Part shown: positions 44,114 through 52,522 of the stretch, piece by piece
How positions within the stretch are numbered: position 1 is the first letter of the stretch
How the letters are laid out: each line of letters opens with the position of its first letter
NCBI RefSeq assembly: GCF_018449525.1
Contig: NZ_JAAVUS010000006.1
Location: 248,001 to 312,000 of the forward strand
Direction of reading: 5' to 3'
Source: Bradyrhizobium sp. dw_78
Lineage (GTDB): Bacteria; Pseudomonadota; Alphaproteobacteria; Rhizobiales; Xanthobacteraceae
DNA: 64,000 nucleotides
Program-made: the position numbers and the translations under genes
Notes under the pieces: model-generated
What the model was told of the DNA's origin: nothing
Database searches by the model: none
Seen by the model: the letters and a program-made list of their open reading frames with translations, nothing else

Positions 44114-45625
44114 ATGGCTGAATACGATCTCGCGGTCATCGGCGGCGGCTTGAACGGCGTTAGCGTTGCGCGCGATGCCGCCGGACGCGGCTTGAGGGTT
44201 GTTCTGCTCGAACAGGGCGATCTCGGTGCCGCCGCGTCGTCGGCGACGCCGCGATTGATCCACGGTGATCTTTCGGCGCTGGAACGCCGGGGATTGTTTC
44301 GCGTGCGCGCGGCGCTGGCCGAGCGCGAAGTCTGGCTGCGGATCGCACCGCATCTGGTGCGCCCGGTGCGGTTCGTGATTCCCGACCATTCCGATGAGCG
44401 TCCGTCCTGGCTGCTGCGATCGGGGCTCCTGCTGTATGACTGGCTGGCGCCCCGCGCCGGGCTGCCGGCCTCGCAGACGATCGATGTCACGCATCATCCG
44501 GTCGGCAACGCGCTGAAGCGGCCGTTCGGCACCGCGTTCGAATATTCCGATTGTCTGGTCGACGATTCGCGGCTGGTGATCGCGATCGCCGCCGATGCGG
44601 CCGAGCGCGGCGCCGATATTCGCACCGGCGCACGCTGCGTTCGCGCCGAGCGATCCGGGATCTGGCGGCTCGTTGTGATCGATCGCGGCCATCGCCGGGT
44701 GATCACGGCGAGGGCGCTGGTCAACGCCAGCGGCGCCTGGACCGCTTCGGTCATGGAGACCGTGCTGCGGATGAAACCGCCAAAACTCAGCGTGAGCCGG
44801 ATCAGCCAGATCGTCGTCCGGCGACTGTTCGATCCCGAGATCGTCTATGTGTTCCAGAATAGCGACCGGCGGTTGATCTTTGCCAGCCCCTATGGGCGCG
44901 ATTTCACGCTGATCGGCACCGCGGGCCACGCCTTCAGGGGCGATCCGGCCATCGTGTCGATGGCCGTCGGCGAGGTGGCCTATCTCTGCGATGCGGCCAA
45001 CCGCTATTTTCGCGAACGGATCGATCCCTCCGATGTCATCCGGACGGTCTCCGGCGCCAACGCCGTGACAGATCCCGCAAGCAGGAGCGCGAAGCGGGAC
45101 GGCACGGTGAGGTTCGATGCCAGGCGCGGCAAGGCGCCGCTGCTGACGATGTTCGGCGGCGATGTCACGACCTCGCGGCTGCGTGCGGAGCGGGCGGTGG
45201 CCCGGCTCGCGCCGTTCTATCCGATGTCGCCGCGCTGGACTGCGACGGCGGCGCTGCCCGGAGGCGATTTCGAATGTTCGCAGTTCGAAGCTCAGGTCGA
45301 TGCGGCATGCGAGCGCTGGCGTTTTCTGAGCGAAGCACAGGCCCGGCGGCTGGTCGCCGCCTACGGCTCGCGTCTCGATATAGTTCTCGGCCATGCCAAA
45401 AGCCGCGCCGACCTCGGTCCGGCCTTTGGGCTGGAGCTTTCGGGCGCGGAAGTGTGCTATCTCATGGCAAAAGAATGGGCACGCTTCCCGGATGATATTT
45501 TGTCGCGGCGTTCGAAGCTCGGCTTGACGATGTCGCCCGGAGATCGCGAAGCGCTGGCGGCGTTCATGGCGGCATGCTCCCAAGGCAGTATAGATAGCTG
45601 CGAACCCGCAACGCGGGCCGGTTGA
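44114..45625 (+). CDS. glpD: glycerol-3-phosphate dehydrogenase, FAD-dependent (GlpD-like)
   Basis: A 503-residue membrane-associated flavoprotein that would oxidise glycerol-3-phosphate to dihydroxyacetone phosphate and pass electrons to quinone. The N-terminal FAD motif is DLAVIGGGLNGVSVARDAAGRG, then VVLLEQGDLGAAASSATPRLIHGDL, VNASGAW and FGGDVTTSRLRAE. The C-terminal helical domain is typical. ATG 44114 is chosen; TTG 44108 is in frame. It precedes a polyamine-type ABC importer operon by about 130 bp, separated by a palindromic repeat. GlpD identity is good, but related aerobic G3P oxidases cannot be excluded. Confidence 0.88.
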   Translation: MAEYDLAVIGGGLNGVSVARDAAGRGLRVVLLEQGDLGAAASSATPRLIHGDLSALERRGLFRVRAALAEREVWLRIAPHLVRPVRFVIPDHSDERPSWLLRSGLLLYDWLAPRAGLPASQTIDVTHHPVGNALKRPFGTAFEYSDCLVDDSRLVIAIAADAAERGADIRTGARCVRAERSGIWRLVVIDRGHRRVITARALVNASGAWTASVMETVLRMKPPKLSVSRISQIVVRRLFDPEIVYVFQNSDRRLIFASPYGRDFTLIGTAGHAFRGDPAIVSMAVGEVAYLCDAANRYFRERIDPSDVIRTVSGANAVTDPASRSAKRDGTVRFDARRGKAPLLTMFGGDVTTSRLRAERAVARLAPFYPMSPRWTATAALPGGDFECSQFEAQVDAACERWRFLSEAQARRLVAAYGSRLDIVLGHAKSRADLGPAFGLELSGAEVCYLMAKEWARFPDDILSRRSKLGLTMSPGDREALAAFMAACSQGSIDSCEPATRAG

Positions 45626-45649
45626 GCCGGTTCGGATCAATCGTTAGGG

Positions 45650-45720
45650 CATGATCTCCGTGCAAACGCGTTCCGCGTTTGCAGCGAGGGAAAACCGGTT
45701 TCCACTTTTCCGGATCATGC
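45650..45720. repeat. palindromic repeat (GCATGATC ... GATCATGC family) upstream of potA
   Basis: Outer arms GCATGATC (45650-45657) and GATCATGC (45713-45720) enclose the perfect hairpin GCAAACGCG/CGCGTTTGC and the near palindrome GGAAAACCGGTTTCC. It ends 36 bp before the potA start. A diverged relative may lie near 33255-33330. Confidence 0.7.
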
Positions 45721-45756
45721 TCTAGCGTAGACCGGACATGGGGCCGGCCGAGGAAT

Positions 45757-46938
45757 ATGGCAGAGCAATTATCGCAACCCGATCCGCAGCCTGTCGCGGA
45801 ATCGGCAACACCTGAACCGGTAACCGTGGCTGCCGATCCGCCGCTGTTGCGCATCGACGGCGTGGTGAAGACGTTCGGCGCGGTGCGCGCGGTCGACCGC
45901 TTGTCGCTCGATATCGGGGCCGGGGAGTTTTTCGCGCTGCTCGGCCCGAGCGGTTGCGGCAAGACCACGCTGCTCAGGATGCTTGCCGGTTTCGAGACGC
46001 CGGACCAGGGCCGCATCCTGCTGGACGGAAAGGACATCGCGCAAATGTTGCCGCACCAGCGCCCGGTCAACATGATGTTCCAGAACTATGCGCTGTTTCC
46101 ACATTTGTCGGTGCGCGACAATATCGCGTTCGGGCTGAAGCGCGCGCGCATGCCGGGATCCGAGATCGCCGCCCGTGTCGCGGAGATGGTGGCGCTGGTC
46201 AGGCTCGAAGGCCTGGAGAAACGCAAGCCCGACCAGCTTTCCGGCGGCCAGAGGCAGCGCGTGGCGCTGGCGCGTTCGCTGGCGCGCCGGCCGCGGGTCC
46301 TGCTGCTCGACGAGCCGTTGGCCGCGCTCGACAAGAAGCTGCGCGAAAGCACGCAGGCGGAATTGATGGAGTTGCAGCGCCGCCTCGGCATGACCTTCAT
46401 CGTCGTCACCCATGACCAGGACGAGGCGATGACGATGGCCGACCACATCGGCGTGATGGATCAGGGGCGTCTCGAACAGGTCGCGACGCCGCGCCAGCTT
46501 TATGAAGCACCGCGTTCACGCTGGGTCGCGGAGTTCGTCGGCGACGTCAATCTGTTCGAAGGCGAGCCCCGGCCCGATGAAGCGGGACGGATCGCGGTTG
46601 CGACGCGCGATGCCGGAACGATCTTTGCGGCGGAGCCGCCTGATACCCTGACGAAAACGAAAGTCTGCGTCGCGGTCCGTCCCGAAAAGGTCAAGCTGTC
46701 GCGTCGCGGTCCGGCCCTGGATGCGGGCCACGCGCATGCCGTCAACCGGCTGGAAGGCGTCGTGACCGAGGTCAGCTATCTCGGCGGCCTCACCGTCTAC
46801 AAGGTGAAGCTCGACAGCGGCGCGGTGCTGCGCTCGTCGATGGCCAACACGGCGCGGCTTGAGACGGAAGCCTATAGCGTGGCCCAGCGCGTGGTCGCAT
46901 GGTTTGCGCCCGACGATTGCGTGGTGCTGGAGCAATGA
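45757..46938 (+). CDS. potA: PotA-type ABC transporter ATP-binding protein
   Basis: The 393-residue ATPase of a polyamine/opine-type importer. After a non-conserved leader of about 30 residues it shows Walker A GPSGCGKTT, Q-loop QNYALFPHL, the signature LSGGQRQR, Walker B VLLLDEPL, and the switch histidine VVTHDQDEA. The last 120 residues form the TOBE substrate-sensing domain typical of PotA. ATG 45757 follows GAGG. Its stop overlaps the potB start (ATGA). Cytoplasmic side of the membrane. Confidence 0.92.
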   Translation: MAEQLSQPDPQPVAESATPEPVTVAADPPLLRIDGVVKTFGAVRAVDRLSLDIGAGEFFALLGPSGCGKTTLLRMLAGFETPDQGRILLDGKDIAQMLPHQRPVNMMFQNYALFPHLSVRDNIAFGLKRARMPGSEIAARVAEMVALVRLEGLEKRKPDQLSGGQRQRVALARSLARRPRVLLLDEPLAALDKKLRESTQAELMELQRRLGMTFIVVTHDQDEAMTMADHIGVMDQGRLEQVATPRQLYEAPRSRWVAEFVGDVNLFEGEPRPDEAGRIAVATRDAGTIFAAEPPDTLTKTKVCVAVRPEKVKLSRRGPALDAGHAHAVNRLEGVVTEVSYLGGLTVYKVKLDSGAVLRSSMANTARLETEAYSVAQRVVAWFAPDDCVVLEQ

Positions 46939-47849
46939 GCGCCCGCCGCATCTTCGCGCGCCCGGCCCGTTTCGCGGCGATCGCGCCTTATCTGTGGATG
47001 GTGCTGTTTTTTCTGGTGCCGTTCGGTTTCGTGCTGAAGATCAGCCTGTCGCAGACGGTCATCGCGCAGCCGCCCTATAGCCCGGTTTTCGATCTGAGTG
47101 AGGGCTTTGCGGCGATCCGGGCGGCGCTCGCGGCGCTGTCGCTGGACAATTTCAGGCTTCTCGTCTCGGACGATCTGTATGTCCTGTCCTATCTGCGCAG
47201 TCTCGTCGTCGCCGCAGTCTCGACCTCGATCCTTCTTGTCATCGGCTACCCCATCGCCTACGGCATGGCGAGGTTGCCGCGGCGCTGGCAGAGCGTGGCG
47301 ATGGTGCTGGTGATCGTTCCGTTCTGGACCTCGTTCCTGATCCGCATCTATGCCTGGATCAACATCCTGCAGCATGACGGCCTGCTCAACAGGATCCTGC
47401 TCGCGCTGCATCTGGTCTCGGCGCCGGTGGTGTGGCTGTCCACCGACAGCGCGATGTATCTCGGTATCGTCTATTCCTATTTGCCGTTCATGGTCCTGCC
47501 GCTTTACGCGACGCTCGCCAAAATGGAGCCGGCGCTGGAGGAGGCGGCCAGCGATCTCGGCGCTTCGCCGCGCCTTGTGTTCTGGCTGGTGACGTTTCCG
47601 CTGTCGCTACCCGGCGTCGCCGCCGGCATCCTGCTATGTTTTATTCCGATCGTCGGCGAATTCGTCATTCCCGATCTGCTGGCGGGCTCGGATTCCCTGA
47701 TGATCGGCCAGACGTTGTGGCTGGAATTCTTCACCAACAAGGACTGGCCAGTGGCTTCCGCCGCCGCGGTGCTGTTGCTGGTGCTGTTGTTGGTGCCGCT
47801 GTTGTTCTACGAACGGCTGCAACGCCGCCAGTTGGAAGGCGGCCGGTGA
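46935..47849 (+). CDS. potB: PotB-type ABC transporter permease
   Basis: A 304-residue permease with about six helices. The cytoplasmic EAA loop EEAASDLGASPRLVFWLVTFPLSLPG contacts the ATPase. The other typical stretches are LVIVPFWTSFLIRIYAW and PIVGEFVIPDLLAG, as in PotB of spermidine/putrescine importers. It overlaps potA by 4 bases and potC by 1 base, so the three genes are one translational unit. Substrate cannot be told from permease sequence alone. Confidence 0.92.
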   Translation: MSARRIFARPARFAAIAPYLWMVLFFLVPFGFVLKISLSQTVIAQPPYSPVFDLSEGFAAIRAALAALSLDNFRLLVSDDLYVLSYLRSLVVAAVSTSILLVIGYPIAYGMARLPRRWQSVAMVLVIVPFWTSFLIRIYAWINILQHDGLLNRILLALHLVSAPVVWLSTDSAMYLGIVYSYLPFMVLPLYATLAKMEPALEEAASDLGASPRLVFWLVTFPLSLPGVAAGILLCFIPIVGEFVIPDLLAGSDSLMIGQTLWLEFFTNKDWPVASAAAVLLLVLLLVPLLFYERLQRRQLEGGR

Positions 47850-48664
47850 TGGCAAGCAACCTGAACAGACTGTCGCGCTTCAATCTCGCTTCGCTCGCGC
47901 TTGGGTTGGCGTTTCTGTACCTGCCGATCGTGATCCTGGTGATCTATTCGTTCAACGCCTCGCGGCTGGTGACGGTGTGGGGCGGCTGGTCGCTGCGCTG
48001 GTACACAGAATTTTTCAACGACCGCGCCATGCTGGACGCCGCCTGGATGAGTTGCCGCGTCGCGCTGGCTTCCGCCACGCTGGCGACACTGCTGGGCACG
48101 CTGGCCGCGGTGGGGCTGTCGCGCGGCGAGCGTTTCAAGGGCCGCATGCTGTTCTCGGGAATGCTCTATGCGCCGCTGGTGATGCCCGAGATCATCACCG
48201 GCCTGTCGCTGCTGCTGCTGTTCGTGGCGCTGAACGCCGAGCGCGGCTTCTGGACCGTGACGTTCGCTCATACCACGCTGACCATCTGTTTCGTCGCGGT
48301 GGTGGTGCAGTCGCGCCTCGGCGCGCTCGACCGCAGCCTGGAGGAAGCAGCGATGGATCTCGGTTGCAGCCCGGCGCGTGCCTTTGCCGCGGTGACGCTG
48401 CCGCTGATCGTGCCTGCGATCGCCGCGGGCTGGATGCTGGCCCTCACATTGTCATTGGACGATCTCGTGATCGCGAGCTTCACCACCGGACCCGGTTCGG
48501 AGACGCTGCCTATCCGGATCTATTCGGAAGTGCGGCTGGGCGTGAAGCCCGAGATCAACGCCATCTGCACTCTGGTGATCGGGTTGATCGCGATGGTGAT
48601 TGTCGTGGCGTCGTTTGCCTCGAAGCTTTCGAGTACACGCGGCGAGAGCGCCGCGCCGCTGTAG
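47849..48664 (+). CDS. potC: PotC-type ABC transporter permease
   Basis: A 271-residue permease with about six helices, partner of PotB. Seen: YLPIVILVIYSFNASRL, the EAA loop EEAAMDLGCSPARAFAAVTLPLIVPA, and LTLSLDDLVIASFTTGPG, characteristic of PotC. The start shares its A with the potB stop (TGATG). The open frame extends far upstream to 47432, but that is a shadow of potB. No substrate-binding protein gene follows; the next gene is convergent. Confidence 0.92.
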   Translation: MASNLNRLSRFNLASLALGLAFLYLPIVILVIYSFNASRLVTVWGGWSLRWYTEFFNDRAMLDAAWMSCRVALASATLATLLGTLAAVGLSRGERFKGRMLFSGMLYAPLVMPEIITGLSLLLLFVALNAERGFWTVTFAHTTLTICFVAVVVQSRLGALDRSLEEAAMDLGCSPARAFAAVTLPLIVPAIAAGWMLALTLSLDDLVIASFTTGPGSETLPIRIYSEVRLGVKPEINAICTLVIGLIAMVIVVASFASKLSSTRGESAAPL

Positions 48665-48720
48665 GACGAACAGCCGCGCTGTGTCACCGCGCCGATATAT
48701 GCGCAGCAGAGGCTCTCATA

Positions 48721-48776
48721 GCGTTTTCGAGCGAAGTGGATTCCGGTTCGCGTGAAGAAAACGCGTCAAAACAAGA
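48721..48776 (+). repeat. dispersed repeat GCGTTTTCGAGCG ... GCGTCAAA, copy 2
   Basis: Nearly identical to 18823-18878 (about six differences in 57). It includes GCGTTTTCGAGCG, GTGGATTCCGGTTCGCG and GAAAACGCGTCAAAA. It lies between the convergent potC and asmA genes, directly at the asmA stop, so it may affect both RNA 3' ends. Confidence 0.75.
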
Positions 48777-48778
48777 AT

Positions 48779-50740
48779 CTAGTTCGATTTCACGCTCTCG
48801 GCTGTGGCCGGTGCGCTGGCGGGAGCGGGATCCGGCGTGGCCGATTTCTGTCCGCCGCCGGTAAAGTGCTCGAGCGCGGAACGCACCGCGTCGCGCGTCT
48901 TGGGATCCTTGACCGCATCGAGCAGAGGCCCGGTCACCGGCGAGCGCTTGATCAGGCTGACCGGATCGGCCGGAAAGATCAGCGGGTCTTCCCACGGCCC
49001 CTGGACCACGAAGGGCAGATCGAATTCCGGCGTGGTGTTCGGCGCCGAGACCAGGCTGGCGATGCCTTTCAGGTCGTATTCGCGGGACGGCACCGAGGCG
49101 GTTCCGGTCAGGGTCAGCCGGGTCGCAGGCCCCTCGATGCGGATGTCGTCCGCGGTGGCGACGCCGTCGCTGAATTTCACCGCGATGTTCAGGTTGTCGT
49201 AGGGCGTCGAACCGCTGCGGAAGTTGCCTGCGCCGGACAGCGGCCGGCGCTCCAGCCGCCGCAGCAATTGCTCGACGTTGAATCCGTTGATCGCGCCGTC
49301 ATGACCGGTCAGCGTGGCGGTGCCGTCGAGCGACTGCGCCAGCCCGAACGGGCTCGAGCCCGACGCCACCAGCGAGACGCTGAGATTGCCGCGGCCGGAC
49401 AGCTTGTTGATGCCGAACAATTCGGCGGCGCAGGATTGCAGATCGACATCGGTAAGCTGGAATTCGGCCTTGACGTCGGCGATGGCGTCGGAACGCGCGA
49501 TCCCGAACGAGCCCTTGGCGATCCCGCCATAAACCTGCGCCTCGGCTACGCTCAGCGCCAACGTGCCGCCGCGCAAATTGGCGCCGAGCGCCGTGCGCCC
49601 GAGCCTCGACGAACCGACCGTCACCCGCGCTGCCGATAGCCGCATGTCGAGATCGGTGGCCGACAGCGAATTCAAATCGAACAATTGCCGGTTCCAGTCG
49701 CGCGCGCCGCTGGCGAGCAGGCGGACGGTCGAGACATAGGGCGTGAAGTCCAGCGCGCCGGCGGCCAGCGTCGCCTGCAGCGTCTGCCGGCCGTTATTGG
49801 TGTAGGTCATGACGCCTTCGGCGACATTGCCGTCGAGTTCGACATTGACATTGGTCAGCGCGATCGAGGCGCCGACCACATTGGCACGCGCCTTCAGCGC
49901 GAAACGGCCGAACCCGCCGGCGCCCGGCGGCGCTTGGCCGGTCCAGCGCAACGCATTGCGCAGCGACGCGCTATCGACGGTCAGCGTGCCTTCCATCATC
50001 ATGCTGGTGCGGTCGGCGACGGTGCCGTCGAAAGCCAGTTTCAGCGGCGCGCTGGTCAGCCGCGCCTTCAGGCCCGAGCGGTCGCCGGACAGGGCGGCAA
50101 CGAAATCGCTGATGCTGATGGAGCCGTCGACGCGCTCGCCGCGCCAGTCGAACTGTCCGGTCGCGGCAAAAGAGCGCGAGATCGACGGCCAGGCGAGCGA
50201 CAGGTCGATGTCGTCGAGGCCCTCCTTGAGGTGATTGGAAATGTCCTCATAGCCGAGCACGCCGTCCTGGATCCTGATTTCCGAGAACGACACCTGGTTG
50301 TCGGCGCCGGGCTTCATGGCGCGCGCAATGGTCTCGATGAACGGCGTCCAGTTGCTTTCGCCATTGGCGTTGCGCACGACGTGGATATGCGGGCGCAACA
50401 TCATGACGTCGGCGATCTCGAACCGCTGCAGCAGCAACGGCAACAGCCGCAAATTCGCGGTCAGGACGTCGACGGCGAGCGCCGGGTCGGCGGTGCCGCC
50501 GCCCTTGAGCCCGACGTCATGAAACGAGACGTAGCTGGCGGGAAAAACCGAGACGTCGATATTGCCCTTCACGACCAGATCGAGGCCGGTCACGGCCCGG
50601 ATCTGGGCCTCCACCGCCTGTTTCAGGGCATCCCGGTTAAGAAACCAGGACATCGCGACCAGGCCGACCAGCGCCAGGCCGAGAAACGCCGCTATCGGCA
50701 TTCCCAGGCGCTTCATTCCTTGGGCCATCGTCAATGACAT
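48779..50740 (-). CDS. AsmA-family outer-membrane/lipid transport protein
   Basis: A 653-residue protein with an N-terminal membrane helix (about 14-32) and a large periplasmic domain with AsmA features: an N-terminal chorein-like segment (RLGMPIAAFLGLALVGLVAM, then AVTGLDLVVKGNIDVSVFPASYVSFHDVGL), and the C-terminal AsmA-like repeat of beta strands. AsmA proteins are implicated in phospholipid transport to the outer membrane. ATG 50740 has AGGAT just upstream; ATG 50728 is possible. The C-terminal end is Ala/Pro-rich. It has no adjacent partners. Confidence 0.85.
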   Translation of the reverse strand: MSLTMAQGMKRLGMPIAAFLGLALVGLVAMSWFLNRDALKQAVEAQIRAVTGLDLVVKGNIDVSVFPASYVSFHDVGLKGGGTADPALAVDVLTANLRLLPLLLQRFEIADVMMLRPHIHVVRNANGESNWTPFIETIARAMKPGADNQVSFSEIRIQDGVLGYEDISNHLKEGLDDIDLSLAWPSISRSFAATGQFDWRGERVDGSISISDFVAALSGDRSGLKARLTSAPLKLAFDGTVADRTSMMMEGTLTVDSASLRNALRWTGQAPPGAGGFGRFALKARANVVGASIALTNVNVELDGNVAEGVMTYTNNGRQTLQATLAAGALDFTPYVSTVRLLASGARDWNRQLFDLNSLSATDLDMRLSAARVTVGSSRLGRTALGANLRGGTLALSVAEAQVYGGIAKGSFGIARSDAIADVKAEFQLTDVDLQSCAAELFGINKLSGRGNLSVSLVASGSSPFGLAQSLDGTATLTGHDGAINGFNVEQLLRRLERRPLSGAGNFRSGSTPYDNLNIAVKFSDGVATADDIRIEGPATRLTLTGTASVPSREYDLKGIASLVSAPNTTPEFDLPFVVQGPWEDPLIFPADPVSLIKRSPVTGPLLDAVKDPKTRDAVRSALEHFTGGGQKSATPDPAPASAPATAESVKSN

Positions 50741-51015
50741 ATCCTGATCGGGGCCGACGTCGTCGGGGCGTTGTTGAAAGGAAGGGCAGAGCGCCTGCCG
50801 AACTCGGATTTACCCGGGTTCGATAAATGACGTTGTCCGGATCGGCAACAGCCGACCTGGACGGGCGCTGCCGATCCCCGCAACTTGCGGGGTTTTCTTG
50901 ACGCTTTCAAGGCCATAGCGGTGTTCCGAACCGCTCCTTTGGGAAAACACCCTGTCATTGACGCGTTGCGAAGATTCCGCCTAATAATCCATTCCTTTCC
51001 ACCGGGTCGCATGCC

Positions 51016-51750
51016 ATGAACAAGGTCTATCCAGACGCCAAATCGGCACTCGAAGGCATATTGAAGGACGGCATGATGATCATGTCGGGCGGGTTTGGCC
51101 TGTGCGGCATCGCCGAGACCCTGTCGGACGCGCTCCGCGATTCCGGCGTGAAAAACCTGACCGTCGTCTCCAATAATGCCGGTGTCGACGGTATCGGGCT
51201 GAGCCGGCTGCTGGAGACACGGCAGATCAAGAAAATGATCTCGTCCTATGTCGGCGAGAACAAGCTGTTCGCGCAGCAATATCTCGCCGGTGAACTGGAA
51301 CTCGAATTCAACCCGCAGGGCACACTGGCCGAGCGGATCCGCGCCGGCGGCGCCGGTATCCCGGCCTTCTACACCAAGACCGGGGTCGGCACCCTGATCG
51401 CCGAAGGCAAGGAAGTGAAGGAATTCGACGGCGAGAAATACCTGATGGAGCGCGGCCTGTTCGCCGACCTTGCCATCGTCCATGCCTGGATGGGCGATAC
51501 CGCCGGCAATCTCGTCTATCGCAAGACTGCGCGTAACTTCAACCCGATGATGGCGACCGCGGCGAAGGTCACGGTCGCGGAAGTCGAGCACCTGGTGCCG
51601 GCGGGTCAGCTCGATCCCGACCATATCCACACGCCCGGCATTTTCGTGAAGCGCATCATCGAGGTCGGCACCGGCAAGAAACGCATCGAATTCCGCAACA
51701 CCCGCCCGCGCCCTGCCGGCGCTGCGGCCGCAACGGGAGAAGAAGTCTGA
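51016..51750 (+). CDS. scoA: 3-oxoacid CoA-transferase subunit A (ScoA)
   Basis: A 244-residue alpha subunit of succinyl-CoA:3-ketoacid CoA-transferase, which activates acetoacetate for ketone-body or butyrate/PHB metabolism. It shows the glycine loop MSGGFGLCGIAETLSDAL, SNNAGVDGIGLSRLL, the GTLAERIRAGGAGIPAFYTKTGVGT motif and AWMGDTAGNLVYRKTARNFNP. The last base of its stop is the first of scoB, so the two are coupled. An ATGCC start context with a weak ribosome site is seen upstream. Typical length for the family. Confidence 0.95.
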   Translation: MNKVYPDAKSALEGILKDGMMIMSGGFGLCGIAETLSDALRDSGVKNLTVVSNNAGVDGIGLSRLLETRQIKKMISSYVGENKLFAQQYLAGELELEFNPQGTLAERIRAGGAGIPAFYTKTGVGTLIAEGKEVKEFDGEKYLMERGLFADLAIVHAWMGDTAGNLVYRKTARNFNPMMATAAKVTVAEVEHLVPAGQLDPDHIHTPGIFVKRIIEVGTGKKRIEFRNTRPRPAGAAAATGEEV

Positions 51751-52400
51751 TGGCCTGGACCCGTGAACAGATGGCGGCCCGCGCCGCCAAGGAATTGCGC
51801 GACGGCTACTACGTCAATCTCGGCATCGGCATTCCGACGCTGGTTTCGAACTACATTCCCGATGGCATGGACGTTAACCTCCAGAGCGAGAACGGCATGC
51901 TCGGCATGGGGCCGTTTCCCTACGAGGGCGAGGAAGACCCCGACCTGATCAACGCCGGCAAGCAGACGGTGAGCGAACTGCCGACCACCAGCTATTTCTC
52001 CAGCGCGGATTCGTTCGGCATGGTGCGCGGGGGACATATCGATCTGTCGATCCTCGGCGCGATGCAGGTGGCGCAGAACGGCGATCTGGCCAACTGGATG
52101 ATCCCCGGCAAGATGGTCAAGGGCATGGGCGGCGCCATGGATCTGGTCGCCGGCGTCAAGCGCGTCGTGGTGGTGATGGAGCATTCCGCCAAGGACGGCG
52201 CAAAACTGCTGAAGAACTGCAATCTGCCGCTGACCGGCGAGAAGGTGGTCGATATGGTGGTAACCGATCTCGCGGTCTTCACCATCGACAAGCACGGAAA
52301 GGACGGCATGGCGCTGATCGAACTCGCCGACGGCGTCACGCTGGATGAGGTGAAGTCGAAGACCGAAGCCGAATTCCGGGTCGCGCTGAAAAACGCCTAG
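51750..52400 (+). CDS. scoB: 3-oxoacid CoA-transferase subunit B (ScoB)
   Basis: A 216-residue beta subunit. It begins MAWTREQMAARAAKELRDG, followed by VNLGIGIPTLVSNYI and the catalytic glutamate Glu47 in QSENGMLGMGP, which forms the enzyme-CoA thioester. The GGHIDLSILGAMQV and GKMVKGMGGAMDLVAG segments complete the active site. The gene overlaps scoA by one base. It ends 14 bp before a large palindromic repeat that separates it from a convergent MFS gene. Confidence 0.95.
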   Translation: MAWTREQMAARAAKELRDGYYVNLGIGIPTLVSNYIPDGMDVNLQSENGMLGMGPFPYEGEEDPDLINAGKQTVSELPTTSYFSSADSFGMVRGGHIDLSILGAMQVAQNGDLANWMIPGKMVKGMGGAMDLVAGVKRVVVVMEHSAKDGAKLLKNCNLPLTGEKVVDMVVTDLAVFTIDKHGKDGMALIELADGVTLDEVKSKTEAEFRVALKNA

Positions 52401-52413
52401 GTTTACTTCCCGA

Positions 52414-52514
52414 CGTCATTCCGGGGCACGCGAAGCGTGAACTCTGATGTGCAATTGCACATCAGAGAATCTCGAGATTCCGGGTCTGGTCCTTCGGACT
52501 ATCCCGGAATGACG
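52414..52514. repeat. palindromic repeat (CGTCATTCCGGG family), copy C, with nested perfect palindromes
   Basis: Outer arms CGTCATTCCGGGG (52414 on) and CCCGGAATGACGG (52503 on). Inside are a perfect 26-bp palindrome at 52442-52467 with arms CTCTGATGTGCAA/TTGCACATCAGAG, a 14-bp palindrome GAATCTCGAGATTC (52467-52480), and the hairpin GTCCTTCGGAC. It lies between the convergent scoB and MFS genes. Confidence 0.8.
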
Positions 52515-52522
52515 GGTTTCTT

